From CALHKP01 sp963558075 (GTDB lineage Bacteria; Bacillota; Clostridia; Peptostreptococcales; Anaerovoracaceae), in assembly GCA_963558075.1 (NCBI GenBank), contig CAUWFN010000019.1:1-33313 (forward strand): a DNA stretch of 33,313 nt. Reading direction: 5' to 3'. Below the pieces are notes generated by a model that saw only the letters and a program-made list of their open reading frames with translations, was not told the origin of the DNA and made no database searches. Positions 23,272 to 31,766 of the stretch are shown one piece after another. Numbering within the stretch: position 1 is the stretch's first letter; each line of letters starts with the position of its first letter. The position numbers were made by a program, and so were the translations under genes.

Positions 23272-23622
23272 TTACTTTAGCTTTTCTTCCCAGTCCGCCT
23301 GTTTAAATCCTACGAGGACAAAATCATCACTTACTAGAATCGGTCTTTTCACAAGCAGACCGTCGGTTGCTAGAAGTCTCAGTTTTTCTTCTTCTGTCAT
23401 AGATGGAAGCTTGTCTTTTAGCGCAAGCTCACGATATAGCATTCCGCTTGTATTAAAAAACTTCTTTATATCAAGTCCGCTTTTTTTGTGCCATGCAGAT
23501 AACTCCTCATAAGTTGGATTTTCCTCTGCAATGTGTCTATTTGTGTACTCGATTTTGTTATCATCGAGCCATTTCTTTGCTTTGTTGCTTGTGGAGCATT
23601 TTGGATAACCTACAAATAACAT
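23272..23622 (-). CDS. ArsC/YffB-family thioredoxin-fold protein
   Basis: The 116-residue protein has the ArsC/Spx fold: MLFVGYPKCSTSNKAKKWLD at the N terminus with a single active-site Cys, SGLDIKKFFNTSG in the middle, and LLATDGLLVKRPILV. The CSTS sequence lacks the CxxC redox switch of Spx, so it is more likely YffB- or arsenate-reductase-like, acting on a glutathione- or thioredoxin-linked substrate. A GTG at 23631 overlaps the ribosome site AAGG, which is 8 nt before the ATG at 23622; the latter is preferred. No ars genes are nearby. Confidence 0.88.
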   Translation of the reverse strand: MLFVGYPKCSTSNKAKKWLDDNKIEYTNRHIAEENPTYEELSAWHKKSGLDIKKFFNTSGMLYRELALKDKLPSMTEEEKLRLLATDGLLVKRPILVSDDFVLVGFKQADWEEKLK

Positions 23623-23711
23623 ATTTTTCACCTTTTCCTTTCTCTCTGACTACTTGCGCAGGTAAGCCCATATTGTTTTGCGTGCTCCGCCTTGCGCTCG
23701 ATAGCTTTTTC

Positions 23712-24299
23712 CTATTTTACGAATGTCACAGGATTCCCCGCTCTCTCGCAGCTTGCTCTGTTTGGAAGTCCATCCTGTGTATCGGCAAATCCAAGTGCAA
23801 GTGATGCGTATACCTTTTCATTTTCTGCAAGTCCTATAGTTCTAAGATAGCTTGTAATCACATCGTTTTCGTTCATTCTTCTAAGCTGATTAATCCAGCA
23901 GCTTCCAAGGTCTAGCGCATTTGCCATGAGCATCATGTTTTCCATAGCACAGCTACAGTCTGCCATGTTGTTTGTATTGTCTATTCTATTTGCTGTCAAA
24001 ATCAGTGCCGGAGCATCATAAAAGAATGCATAAGTTCCTTTCACTGACTGCTCTACAGAATTCCTCGCTGACTTGTCTAGGTCCTCTCGTCCAGCCATCT
24101 TTGCAAACTCCTGCATCACAAGATTTTTTAGCTTATTTAGAACCTCAGGATTTGTTATAACGATAAAATGCGTCGTCTGGCAGTTCATTCCTGTAGGAGC
24201 CTGCCTTCCTGCTTCAACTACTTTTTCCAGTTTATCGAATGGAACTTGATCTTTTTTGAATTTTCTTGTGCTTCTTCTGCTTTTGATAAAATCAAGCAT
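23712..24299 (-). CDS. Nitroreductase-family FMN oxidoreductase
   Basis: The 195-residue protein begins DFIKSRRSTRKFKKDQVP, the FMN-phosphate-binding start of nitroreductases, followed by EAGRQAPTGMNCQTTHFIVI and the C-terminal ALGFADTQDG...NPVTFVK. It should be an FMN-binding homodimer that transfers two electrons from NAD(P)H to nitro, quinone or enoate compounds; the natural substrate is unknown. AAAGGGG is 8 nt before the ATG. It lies between the aminopeptidase and ArsC-like genes with gaps under 100 nt. Confidence 0.9.
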   Translation of the reverse strand: MLDFIKSRRSTRKFKKDQVPFDKLEKVVEAGRQAPTGMNCQTTHFIVITNPEVLNKLKNLVMQEFAKMAGREDLDKSARNSVEQSVKGTYAFFYDAPALILTANRIDNTNNMADCSCAMENMMLMANALDLGSCWINQLRRMNENDVITSYLRTIGLAENEKVYASLALGFADTQDGLPNRASCERAGNPVTFVK

Positions 24300-24367
24300 G
24301 TATCTAACCCCTTTCTCTCCAAAACTTTTGCTTTCTAGCGCCGAATCTAAAACCCCTTACTAACTTT

Positions 24368-25201
24368 CTAAAATCTAGGATCGTAGTATTCGGCCGCCGC
24401 ATCGCAAATAATCTGTCTCATTCTCATGCACTCTCGCATGGATTCACATTCAAAAGAAACTGTCATAGGACCCTTTCTCTCTATACCTGTAAGCCTCATA
24501 GTGCCATCAGCCATTACCGTTTGCTGAAATGTAATTTCTAGCGTAACGTGTTCTGGAACTGTAACCGCCTTTGCCTTTGCCGCATTCTGAGAAGCAAGCT
24601 TTGCCTTGGAATATATAAGCTTAAGCCCCTCTTCTCTTGGCAGGCATTTTGCGCTATATCTTCCCTGAGCATATTTTACGACAGCCACTTCTGTTTGCTC
24701 ACAGAAATTTTTCGTCTCTTTCTCAAGGGCATCATCTCCGGATGTCATCAAAAAAGGAACCCCGTATTCTGCAGCGCAAAGAGCATTAAGCCCCACTTCT
24801 CCAAGAGGCATATTGTTTACCTTTAGCTCTCTTACAAGAGTCTGGTCATAAGTATGGTCAAGCACCGCCCCTTGCGTTCCAAACATCGCATGATGTCCAA
24901 GAAGAATAAGGCCGTCGTAGCTTTCGTCAATGCTGTGAATCATAGAATCATGGCGCGAGCCTCCCCTAATCAAAGAAACTCTCTCATCTATCAAATCGCA
25001 TCTAAGATTTGATGCATCCTCGTGAGAGTCGCATACAGTAATCTCATCCGCTCCACCATCAAAGAGTCCTCTGACTGCTGCATTCACCTCATTTGTCATC
25101 AAGATTCTGCCATTTTCGTAGCCTGCTTCACCAGGTATAATATCAGAAGGAGATACAACAAAATTAGTACCCTCGAGGTCTGCCGATATAAAAAATTTCA
25201 T
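24368..25201 (-). CDS. M55-family (DppA) D-aminopeptidase
   Basis: The 277-residue protein has the DppA metal-binding signature near the N terminus (SADLEGTNFV, D8 and E10), then VCDSHEDASNL, the LLGHHAMFGTQG segment with paired His, and TSGDDALEKE. M55 enzymes are zinc-dependent D-aminopeptidases that release D-Ala or other residues from short peptides, useful in cell-wall peptide recycling. The start at 25201 has GGAGG 8 nt upstream; a TTG at 25216 overlaps that site. Cytoplasmic; no signal peptide. Confidence 0.92.
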   Translation of the reverse strand: MKFFISADLEGTNFVVSPSDIIPGEAGYENGRILMTNEVNAAVRGLFDGGADEITVCDSHEDASNLRCDLIDERVSLIRGGSRHDSMIHSIDESYDGLILLGHHAMFGTQGAVLDHTYDQTLVRELKVNNMPLGEVGLNALCAAEYGVPFLMTSGDDALEKETKNFCEQTEVAVVKYAQGRYSAKCLPREEGLKLIYSKAKLASQNAAKAKAVTVPEHVTLEITFQQTVMADGTMRLTGIERKGPMTVSFECESMRECMRMRQIICDAAAEYYDPRF

Positions 25202-25224
25202 TATTCTTTCCTCCAAACTTAATA

Positions 25225-25253
25225 GCCGGGAGATATCAGATATCTCTCCCGGC
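25225..25253 (-). terminator. GC-rich hairpin between genes
   Basis: GCCGGGAGA (25225-25233) pairs with TCTCCCGGC (25245-25253). It starts 7 nt after the preceding gene's stop. The T-run after it is weak, so it may act as a partial terminator or RNA stabiliser ahead of the aminopeptidase gene. Confidence 0.6.
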
Positions 25254-25260
25254 TCTTTCT

Positions 25261-26211
25261 TTACAGTTCTATATTTAGGTCTTCTGCCAGCTTATCAAGT
25301 GTTGCAGTCATCATTTTTCTTGTATCGCTGAGCAGCTTTGCCGCTTCTTTTGCATCGCCTTCTGCTCCTGCAAGAAGCTCTTCTGCCTTTTCGATATTAT
25401 TGATATATCCAGTAATCAGTCTTAGGCGGCTATTGATTTTGTTGCTCTGCTTGTTGTCGTCTATAATTTCTCTTAGAGCGATTTCTACGTCTTTTGCATG
25501 TCTTTCGAATTCAGGCATGTAGTTGAACTGAATGTCCTCATAGAAATACAGTGAGCTTGTAGGATATTCTGTGAATTTTGCAAGGTTATCAAGCACGTTG
25601 ATATTGATGCTTACCTCTGCATTGTCTTCTCCCTGGATTGTAATTTCTACAGTTTCTACAGCATCGTTTAGGAATATCTGATTGAAATTGTACTCCTCTG
25701 GTTTGATGCAGTGAATAGGGTCATTATCATATGGATAGATAATGAAGTTTATGAATGTGAAATCTTCGTTATTGTAAATGGCATCGATAACCTTTGCTAT
25801 TTTTAGAAGCTTTGATACGCATCTGTAGAACGAAGGCTCGTTTAGATTCTTGAGGTGTTTGGACACACCATCGTTATTTTTGATAATTGTCTGTATGATT
25901 TCAGGGTTGATTGTTTCTGGCACATATACATCGCTGTAGTACCATTTTCTGATGCCCTGTTTTCTGCTATGTGTTTCCTTGTAGCAGATTAGAGGGAAGT
26001 TCTTTTCTTTCAGCCAGTCAATCTGAAGGTTATCCCATGCTCTGTATCCAAAGCTGTCAATTACTGTTTCATCATGAAGCCACTCTGGAACTTTATCTGC
26101 TGTTCCTGTGAAATAGATTTCCTTCAGTTCTCCGCTTTTGTCTAGTCCGTAAATCTGTACGTTCTGACTTCTGTCTTCATATCTTGCTATAAAGTCTCTT
26201 ATTGTAGCCAT
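25261..26211 (-). CDS. Unknown 316-residue protein
   Basis: I do not recognise a family. The N-terminal half is mixed alpha/beta with aromatic motifs (YGLDKSGELKEIYFTG, GYRAWDNLQIDW). The middle has strands such as VETVEITIQGEDNAEVSI, and the last 80 residues are helical and charged (EKAEELLAGAEGDAKEAAKL), probably a coiled coil for self-association. No signal, membrane segment or Cys/His cluster. AGGAG is 7 nt before the ATG. It has its own promoter and lies 350 nt after the receiver-HEPN gene; whether it belongs to that locus is open. Confidence 0.7.
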   Translation of the reverse strand: MATIRDFIARYEDRSQNVQIYGLDKSGELKEIYFTGTADKVPEWLHDETVIDSFGYRAWDNLQIDWLKEKNFPLICYKETHSRKQGIRKWYYSDVYVPETINPEIIQTIIKNNDGVSKHLKNLNEPSFYRCVSKLLKIAKVIDAIYNNEDFTFINFIIYPYDNDPIHCIKPEEYNFNQIFLNDAVETVEITIQGEDNAEVSININVLDNLAKFTEYPTSSLYFYEDIQFNYMPEFERHAKDVEIALREIIDDNKQSNKINSRLRLITGYINNIEKAEELLAGAEGDAKEAAKLLSDTRKMMTATLDKLAEDLNIEL

Positions 26212-26330
26212 TTTTAAACTCCTCTCTCTTTCTCTGTTTTCAGCTGTTTTCGGCCGACTTCTTTATCATATATGCAATTATGCAAATAATTCTACCGCAT
26301 TAAAAAAAGAATGATAAATTCTTCACATTG

Positions 26331-26359
26331 ATAATACCTTTTATATACCAAAAGGTCAA
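26331..26359 (-). promoter_or_regulatory. Promoter of the 316-residue protein gene
   Basis: TTGACC (26354-26359) and TATTAT (26331-26336) are 17 bp apart on the minus strand; CCTTTT/AAAAGG repeats lie in the spacer and could be an operator. The rest of 26212-26562 is AT-rich spacer with no other feature I can support. Confidence 0.75.
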
Positions 26360-26562
26360 TATAGTTTACTGAATTTTTCGCACTGTATACGAGCACTTTT
26401 GTAGTAAAACAGAAAGTGCAAATGATATTGCAATCATTATTATATTTTCGTACAATATATAATTTTACATAACAATTTATTATACCACTAAAAAGCGTTG
26501 ATTTGTTCCTTTATTTTATCAAAACTGCATCTGAATTGTCTTTTGTTACCGGGAGCATCTAC

Positions 26563-28215
26563 CTAATTTGGATACTCATAGGATTTTACAATATAGTCTG
26601 CTGTTTCATAGATTCTTGCTATTCCATCTCCGATATACTGCCTAATTTCATCTACACTATATCCTCCGAACCATTTTAGAATATATGCTGCAAGAGTGAA
26701 TATATAATAATCCTCTCTCTTTGAAGTGCTCTTTTCTGATGCTACTGTCATCATTTTGTTATATCCGAGAGCTCGTACAAAATCCCATGCAGATAAAGAT
26801 GAAAAATCAGTGTCTCTATAAACATGTGCGCTTTCAAAGTCAATATAGCCCTTTTCCTTCAGAGTTTCGTATAGCCCTTTGACCTTTGAAATTCCAGTGC
26901 CGTCGCATACATGATCTGAAATTTTAAAAATGCCTTTCGCATTTTTGTACCAGCTATCAAAATCGCTTCGCTGATTTTTGTTCAGAACTGATGCCAAAGT
27001 TCCCATAAGGATGAATATAACTGACTCATTCGAAAGGGTTGAACCAAAGCTGTTGTGGGCGCAGTAGTTTCTTGCCTGCTTAGAAAACCTTGCAAACATT
27101 TTCTGTACATTGTTATAGTTAAGCTCCTTAGCTGAAGCTGCAGGCTCTGATCCGTGAGGACTGTTATCAAATGGAATAAGCATTGCAGCAATCGCCTGGT
27201 AATACGGCCCACGTCTTTCGAGATTTCTCATACCATCAAACACAAAATACATCTGTCTAAATGATGAACGTATGCCGGGATCATCTTCCACTCCATGGAA
27301 AATACATCCTGTCTGGTTGTTCATGAGAATAGGATTTTCTGTGAACAAAGCCTCTACGTAGTTTCCCGCCTCAAGAAGAAGCCACCTTGTGAGCCTATCT
27401 CCTGTCCTGTTTTCCTCAAGCCATGCAGTCATATCCGAAATGTTGTGGCCGAAGATATCATTTTCGTTCTTAGAAAAATATACAGGTGCCTCGAGATTTG
27501 CCTCATGGAACCTAAAAATCATCATATCTCCTGTATTGTTGATATTGCCTGTAACTAGCGGAACCTCAACATCTTCTATTATCTCTCTTGCGCCAGAAAA
27601 GTCGTCACAATCAAGTCTCTCTGCACAGTCCATGACTGTTTCGCTGTCTTTGTAGCTTTCGTGTATGGCAAGAGCATCTATTCTGTCCTGAAACATATCA
27701 AGATCATCTCCGCTGTAGCCGTCGAGAAGCTCAGGATTTTCGTGAATCTCATTCCAGATGCTGCAGTATAAATCAAAGATATCTTCCTTTGAATATTCCT
27801 CTTCGTTTTGTCTTGTATATTCCTGTAGCTGAGCGATTATGCCGCCGTTACCAGTCAAAAAAGCAACCTGATCTGACGGATAGCCCTTTTCTAGCAGAAA
27901 CAGGTAGAGAAGATATCCTCCGTTATTTATGACAAACTGTTTTGTTCTCTGGTCTTTGCTTAAATAGATTTTCTGTGAAAGCCTGCTTATTACTTCCTTT
28001 TCAGAAATGAGGCCGTTTTCGAAGTCTATGTCAAGCACAATTGTATCATAGTCATAGAGGCTATCACCTGCTATTTCTCTAATTGCATCGTCCATGCTCG
28101 AAACCTTGCAGGTTTCTTCCTCTGGAAACAGTGAACTTGCTTTGTTGTCTGGATAGTCATCAATCCAAAGAACTCTCTTAATTCTTTTCATTTTCATATC
28201 TTTGTTTTTCTTCAT
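26563..28215 (-). CDS. Receiver-like domain fused to HEPN-type domain
   Basis: The 550-residue protein starts with a receiver-like fold: an acidic pair in RVLWIDDYP (D19, D20), a putative phospho-acceptor D62 in TIVLDIDF, and T121 in VAFLTGNGG. The usual late Lys is not clear. The middle (about 150-360) is unassigned. Near the C terminus KQARNYCAHNSF carries R382-N383-x3-H387, the catalytic motif of HEPN ribonucleases, within helical surroundings. HEPN domains act as RNA-cleaving effectors in many toxin and defence systems. It follows the SEC-C/kinase-like gene by 13 nt, with AAAGG 8 nt before the ATG. The likely logic is phosphorylation-controlled RNase output; this is inference. Confidence 0.72.
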   Translation of the reverse strand: MKKNKDMKMKRIKRVLWIDDYPDNKASSLFPEEETCKVSSMDDAIREIAGDSLYDYDTIVLDIDFENGLISEKEVISRLSQKIYLSKDQRTKQFVINNGGYLLYLFLLEKGYPSDQVAFLTGNGGIIAQLQEYTRQNEEEYSKEDIFDLYCSIWNEIHENPELLDGYSGDDLDMFQDRIDALAIHESYKDSETVMDCAERLDCDDFSGAREIIEDVEVPLVTGNINNTGDMMIFRFHEANLEAPVYFSKNENDIFGHNISDMTAWLEENRTGDRLTRWLLLEAGNYVEALFTENPILMNNQTGCIFHGVEDDPGIRSSFRQMYFVFDGMRNLERRGPYYQAIAAMLIPFDNSPHGSEPAASAKELNYNNVQKMFARFSKQARNYCAHNSFGSTLSNESVIFILMGTLASVLNKNQRSDFDSWYKNAKGIFKISDHVCDGTGISKVKGLYETLKEKGYIDFESAHVYRDTDFSSLSAWDFVRALGYNKMMTVASEKSTSKREDYYIFTLAAYILKWFGGYSVDEIRQYIGDGIARIYETADYIVKSYEYPN

Positions 28216-28228
28216 TTTTCATGCCTTT

Positions 28229-30781
28229 CTACAGAGGTCTTGCAAGGCTTGCAAGTAGCCATGCCTCGTTAGAAAATATTCCCATTTCCATCTCTGCTGT
28301 GATTCCGCGTTTTCCGCTGTTGAGTAGTCTCAGCATTGAATCTAGTGACTTTATTCCGACTCCTCGTCCTCCCTCATAATCATATCCTGCTAAAGTTGTG
28401 CAGCATATGCAAAGCCATCTAGGTCTTCCTCTAAACTCTTCCGCCTGCATAAAATTCATCTGTACTTCCTCAGTATCTACATCTGCATGAGAAAGAGCAT
28501 TCAAAAATTGTTCTGTTACAATTTCGACAACAAGGTCATAAAACGCAAGCCCTTCTTTGATCTTTAATTTTTCCCATGTAGGTGAGATTTCAAGGCTAAG
28601 ACGTCCAAGATGACTGTTATACCAGTCTGCTGCCGGTGTGTCGCTCTCTCCGCAGTATGCAAGCACATCTAGCATAAAAGATGACTTCAAAAGGGTTATC
28701 TCAGAATCTGTTTTTCCAAACTTCTTCTTCAGTATGAACTCGCTTCTCTTATCTCCTTCTCTAAACAGAACACGGGCAAGAACTGTTTTGATTGCAAAAT
28801 CAAATGGAACATGGATTCCATCGCCCTCGCTCTTTGAAAGGCCACCTCGTATCTGTTTTGTTAACGCGCTTACATCTGCAGAGCATCTCCATACGAGGCT
28901 ATTGAGCTGTCTTGTGAGATAACGCTCCTGTTCTGACTGAAGCATCAGATTTAGCCCCTCAAGGTGAAGCTGCTCAAGCGTAGGATTATCCGGCTTTGCA
29001 TTGTTTAGTTCTAGCCCTGTCTTCGTAAGCTTTTCTGCATTCAGGTAGTTTGCCGCAGAATGGGAGAGATTTCGGACAAGCTCCTCGTTTAGAGCAATGT
29101 GCCTCTTCAGCGTCTCGTTTATCTCCGTAAGCTGCCTATTTTGCTTTTCTACTTTTTTGTAGAGCTCGTTTCTTTCGTCCCAGTTATAGAAAAATTCCGG
29201 GTTTAAATATTCTGAAATGCAGTTTACCGGTATACATGTAAGCCTATATTCCATCGTCAGGTATTCTTGCCTATCTTCGATATTGGGTGAAATCAAAAGC
29301 TCTGGGTCCTTAGGTTTTTTATCAAAGGGCCTGCAGTGCACTGTATGCTCTTTGCCATTACTCAGCCAGGGAAGAAGCATATATTTTCCTCTAACCTTCA
29401 TGTTAGATAAATCTCCCGGCTCATCACTTAAGCAAAATGTAATAGATTTACCGTTTAATGTTTCATAAAGCTCCATCTGAAGCTTTTTCAAAGATGCTGT
29501 TCTCGTGCTCTTTCTCGCAGGATTTAATTTTCTCTTCGTATATTCATCCTCGTTTACTTCGCCATCATCAATATATTCAAATTCAGCCGGAAGAGAGGAG
29601 TTTGAAAGTCCATTAAGCTCATCCATTAAATCAAACACAGCCGAGTGATAAAGCGCTTTTCTAGAGATGCTGATATCCTCTGCATTAACCTTTGTATCAT
29701 CCGAAACACCGCAGTATTCTTTGATTTCCTCGCCTGTTATTTCCACAGATTCAAGATTGCCCTCAAACAGCTCCGATACTCTTTCTATTCCCGATACATA
29801 TTTGACGAAATCACACTGAGGAAACGAAAATCTTGCAATCGCATATAACTCGCCAATGTTAAACACTGTAGCATATACAAGATTATATAGATAATCACCA
29901 TAGCTATATCTCTGCAAGCTTCCATTGAACAAAGCTCCATTTAGCATTTCTCGTCTTGACTTATATTCCTCCTGAGTGATTACGCCTTCTTTGTAATAAC
30001 GCTCTAAGTCCTTTTTCGGATCATGAATCTTTGATACTGCCTCTGCAACTCTAAGGTAGTCCTCGACAAAAGGACTCACTGCATCGAAAACCGGCCTCAT
30101 TTTCTCCTGCATATCCTCTGCAGCTAGCATTTTGCTGCACTTTGGCACATTCGCATTTTCTGGCTTTGGATGCTCTGCTAAATATATATGAACACCAAGC
30201 TGAAGTTCTAGGTAAATAGCAATAGCAAAGATATAGTCATATCCTCTGTATGCAAAAGCACCAAAATTTTGATTGAACAAAAGTCCCGGCTTTGGTATAT
30301 ATAAATAATCACCAAAGCATTTTTCAAGATGATTTAAAACATACGCATGAAACAGCTCAACCTGTAGGTTATCAGAACCTATCAAACCTTTTTCTATAAG
30401 TGATGGTATGTCCATATTTTTTTCTGGCAAATTGCCCCCGTAAGGTCTTAGCTTAATAAGGTCATCTTCTCTACCATCAATACTCATGTAAACTCCCAGA
30501 GGATCCATCTTCACATATTCTCTAAAACAGTCCTTTTCGTATTCTTCTCTGAGCTTTAGCCCATGAGCGTTGCAAAACTCATACCCATAGGGGCCGAGAA
30601 TAAGCTGCATCGCATCTGTAAGTCTTACAACATCTTCAGAGATTCTAAGCTTAACAAAATCTACAAGAGAGCGAGATGATTTTTCTTGGGTTATCGTATT
30701 ATTTTTTGAACTTCCACAGCAGTTCTTATATTTTAGACCGCTGCCGCAAGGGCATAGATCATTTCTATTTATTTTAGCCAT
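28229..30781 (-). CDS. SEC-C protein with histidine-kinase-like C terminus
   Basis: The 850-residue protein starts with a SEC-C zinc-binding motif (NDLCPCGSGLKYKNCC, 7-22). Residues about 256-280 resemble a SHOCT motif (LERYYKEGVITQEEYKSR). A coiled coil at 537-570 leads into NLSHSAANYL with H574, a possible H-box. A helical stretch follows, then an HATPase-like end: N-box TEQFLNALSHA (N761) and a glycine lid GGRGVGIKSL (804-813). The G1 Asp is not seen; CICCTT stands there. So it looks like a soluble, divergent histidine kinase or a pseudokinase. The start at 30781 has AAGGA 6 nt upstream; an earlier frame start lacks one. It forms an operon with the receiver-HEPN gene. Confidence 0.72.
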   Translation of the reverse strand: MAKINRNDLCPCGSGLKYKNCCGSSKNNTITQEKSSRSLVDFVKLRISEDVVRLTDAMQLILGPYGYEFCNAHGLKLREEYEKDCFREYVKMDPLGVYMSIDGREDDLIKLRPYGGNLPEKNMDIPSLIEKGLIGSDNLQVELFHAYVLNHLEKCFGDYLYIPKPGLLFNQNFGAFAYRGYDYIFAIAIYLELQLGVHIYLAEHPKPENANVPKCSKMLAAEDMQEKMRPVFDAVSPFVEDYLRVAEAVSKIHDPKKDLERYYKEGVITQEEYKSRREMLNGALFNGSLQRYSYGDYLYNLVYATVFNIGELYAIARFSFPQCDFVKYVSGIERVSELFEGNLESVEITGEEIKEYCGVSDDTKVNAEDISISRKALYHSAVFDLMDELNGLSNSSLPAEFEYIDDGEVNEDEYTKRKLNPARKSTRTASLKKLQMELYETLNGKSITFCLSDEPGDLSNMKVRGKYMLLPWLSNGKEHTVHCRPFDKKPKDPELLISPNIEDRQEYLTMEYRLTCIPVNCISEYLNPEFFYNWDERNELYKKVEKQNRQLTEINETLKRHIALNEELVRNLSHSAANYLNAEKLTKTGLELNNAKPDNPTLEQLHLEGLNLMLQSEQERYLTRQLNSLVWRCSADVSALTKQIRGGLSKSEGDGIHVPFDFAIKTVLARVLFREGDKRSEFILKKKFGKTDSEITLLKSSFMLDVLAYCGESDTPAADWYNSHLGRLSLEISPTWEKLKIKEGLAFYDLVVEIVTEQFLNALSHADVDTEEVQMNFMQAEEFRGRPRWLCICCTTLAGYDYEGGRGVGIKSLDSMLRLLNSGKRGITAEMEMGIFSNEAWLLASLARPL

Positions 30782-30854
30782 TATAATTCCTTTCATATTC
30801 TTATGGGATTTTCTGCAAATTGTAAATACAAACCTTCCCGAACTTGTCAAAATC

Positions 30855-30863
30855 AGTATATCA
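30855..30863 (-). promoter_or_regulatory. Promoter of the kinase-like/HEPN operon
   Basis: An extended -10 (TGATATACT; hexamer 30855-30860) lies about 75 nt before the ATG. There is no good -35, and an ATCA/TGAT repeat overlaps, so an activator or repressor is possible. Confidence 0.5.
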
Positions 30864-30997
30864 TCAAAATCTCTGATGTGCTATTATTTCCGCCTGTTTA
30901 TATACATTTTTTTACATTTTTAACAAAAAAAACTTGTAAAATATATATGATATGATAAAATGATTAACATGAAAAAATAAGAAAGAGGTACGTAACT

Positions 30998-31717
30998 ATG
31001 GTAATACATATTTTTGATGATGCAAAACAGATTGCTAAGGCAGCAGGCGATATGATTATCGATGCAGTAAAAGCAAAACCAGCTATCACAATCGGATTTG
31101 CAACAGGTGCATCTCCTGTTCCTACATACGAATATCTAAGAGAGCAGTATAATGCAGGCAAAGTAAGCTTCAAGGACATGACTACTTTCAATCTAGACGA
31201 ATACTATCAGCTTCCTGTAGAAGACAAAAACAGCTACTACAGCTTCATGCATGACAACCTATTCGATCACATCGATGTAAAAGAAGAAAACGTTAACTTC
31301 CTAAACGGAAATGCAGAAGATGTAGAAGCTGAATGCAAAAGATACGATGACCTTATCGAAAAGACTACTATTGATATCCAGATTGTAGGAATTGGTAGAA
31401 ACGGTCACATCGGTTTCAACGAACCAAGCGACAAATTCTCAAAGGGCTCATTCAGAGTTAAACTGACAGACAGCACAATCGAGGCTAACTCGATCTACTT
31501 CGATGAAAACCCAATGCCTCACTATGCTCTAACTATGGGTACAGTTCCAATCATGCATTCAAAACAGATTATCATGGTTGCTACAGGCTCATCAAAGGCA
31601 GATGCAGTTTACGAAACTGTTCATGGAGAAATCACTCCTGGTTGCCCTGCTTCAATTCTTCAGGTTCACCCTGATGTACATATCTTCTTAGATAAAGAAG
31701 CTGCAGCAAGACTGTAA
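30998..31717 (+). CDS. nagB: Glucosamine-6-phosphate deaminase
   Basis: The 239-residue protein matches NagB along its length: GFATGASPVPTYEYL phosphate loop, the catalytic Asp67 in TFNLDEYY, GIGRNGHIGFNEPSD with His137 and Glu142, and the C-terminal end. It converts glucosamine-6-phosphate to fructose-6-phosphate and ammonia in the cytoplasm. The ring-opening residue is Asn135, as in other Gram-positive enzymes. GAGG is 9 nt before the ATG. No nagA is in the window. Codon use is more biased than in its neighbours, suggesting strong expression. The upstream 30864-30997 is very AT-rich; I could not fix its promoter. Confidence 0.97.
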   Translation: MVIHIFDDAKQIAKAAGDMIIDAVKAKPAITIGFATGASPVPTYEYLREQYNAGKVSFKDMTTFNLDEYYQLPVEDKNSYYSFMHDNLFDHIDVKEENVNFLNGNAEDVEAECKRYDDLIEKTTIDIQIVGIGRNGHIGFNEPSDKFSKGSFRVKLTDSTIEANSIYFDENPMPHYALTMGTVPIMHSKQIIMVATGSSKADAVYETVHGEITPGCPASILQVHPDVHIFLDKEAAARL

Positions 31718-31733
31718 TAAAATAGTATAAATT

Positions 31734-31760
31734 AAGCCGCACATAATCCGTGCGGCTTTT
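31734..31760. terminator. Terminator between nagB and the FNT gene
   Basis: AAGCCGCAC (31734-31742) pairs with GTGCGGCTT (31750-31758), followed by more T. It serves nagB and possibly, with the A-rich side, the converging channel gene. Confidence 0.92.
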
Positions 31761-31766
31761 TTGATG

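Noticed and set aside
23272..23622. Spx global regulator
   Set aside because: The CxxC switch is absent; CSTS fits YffB/ArsC-type proteins better.
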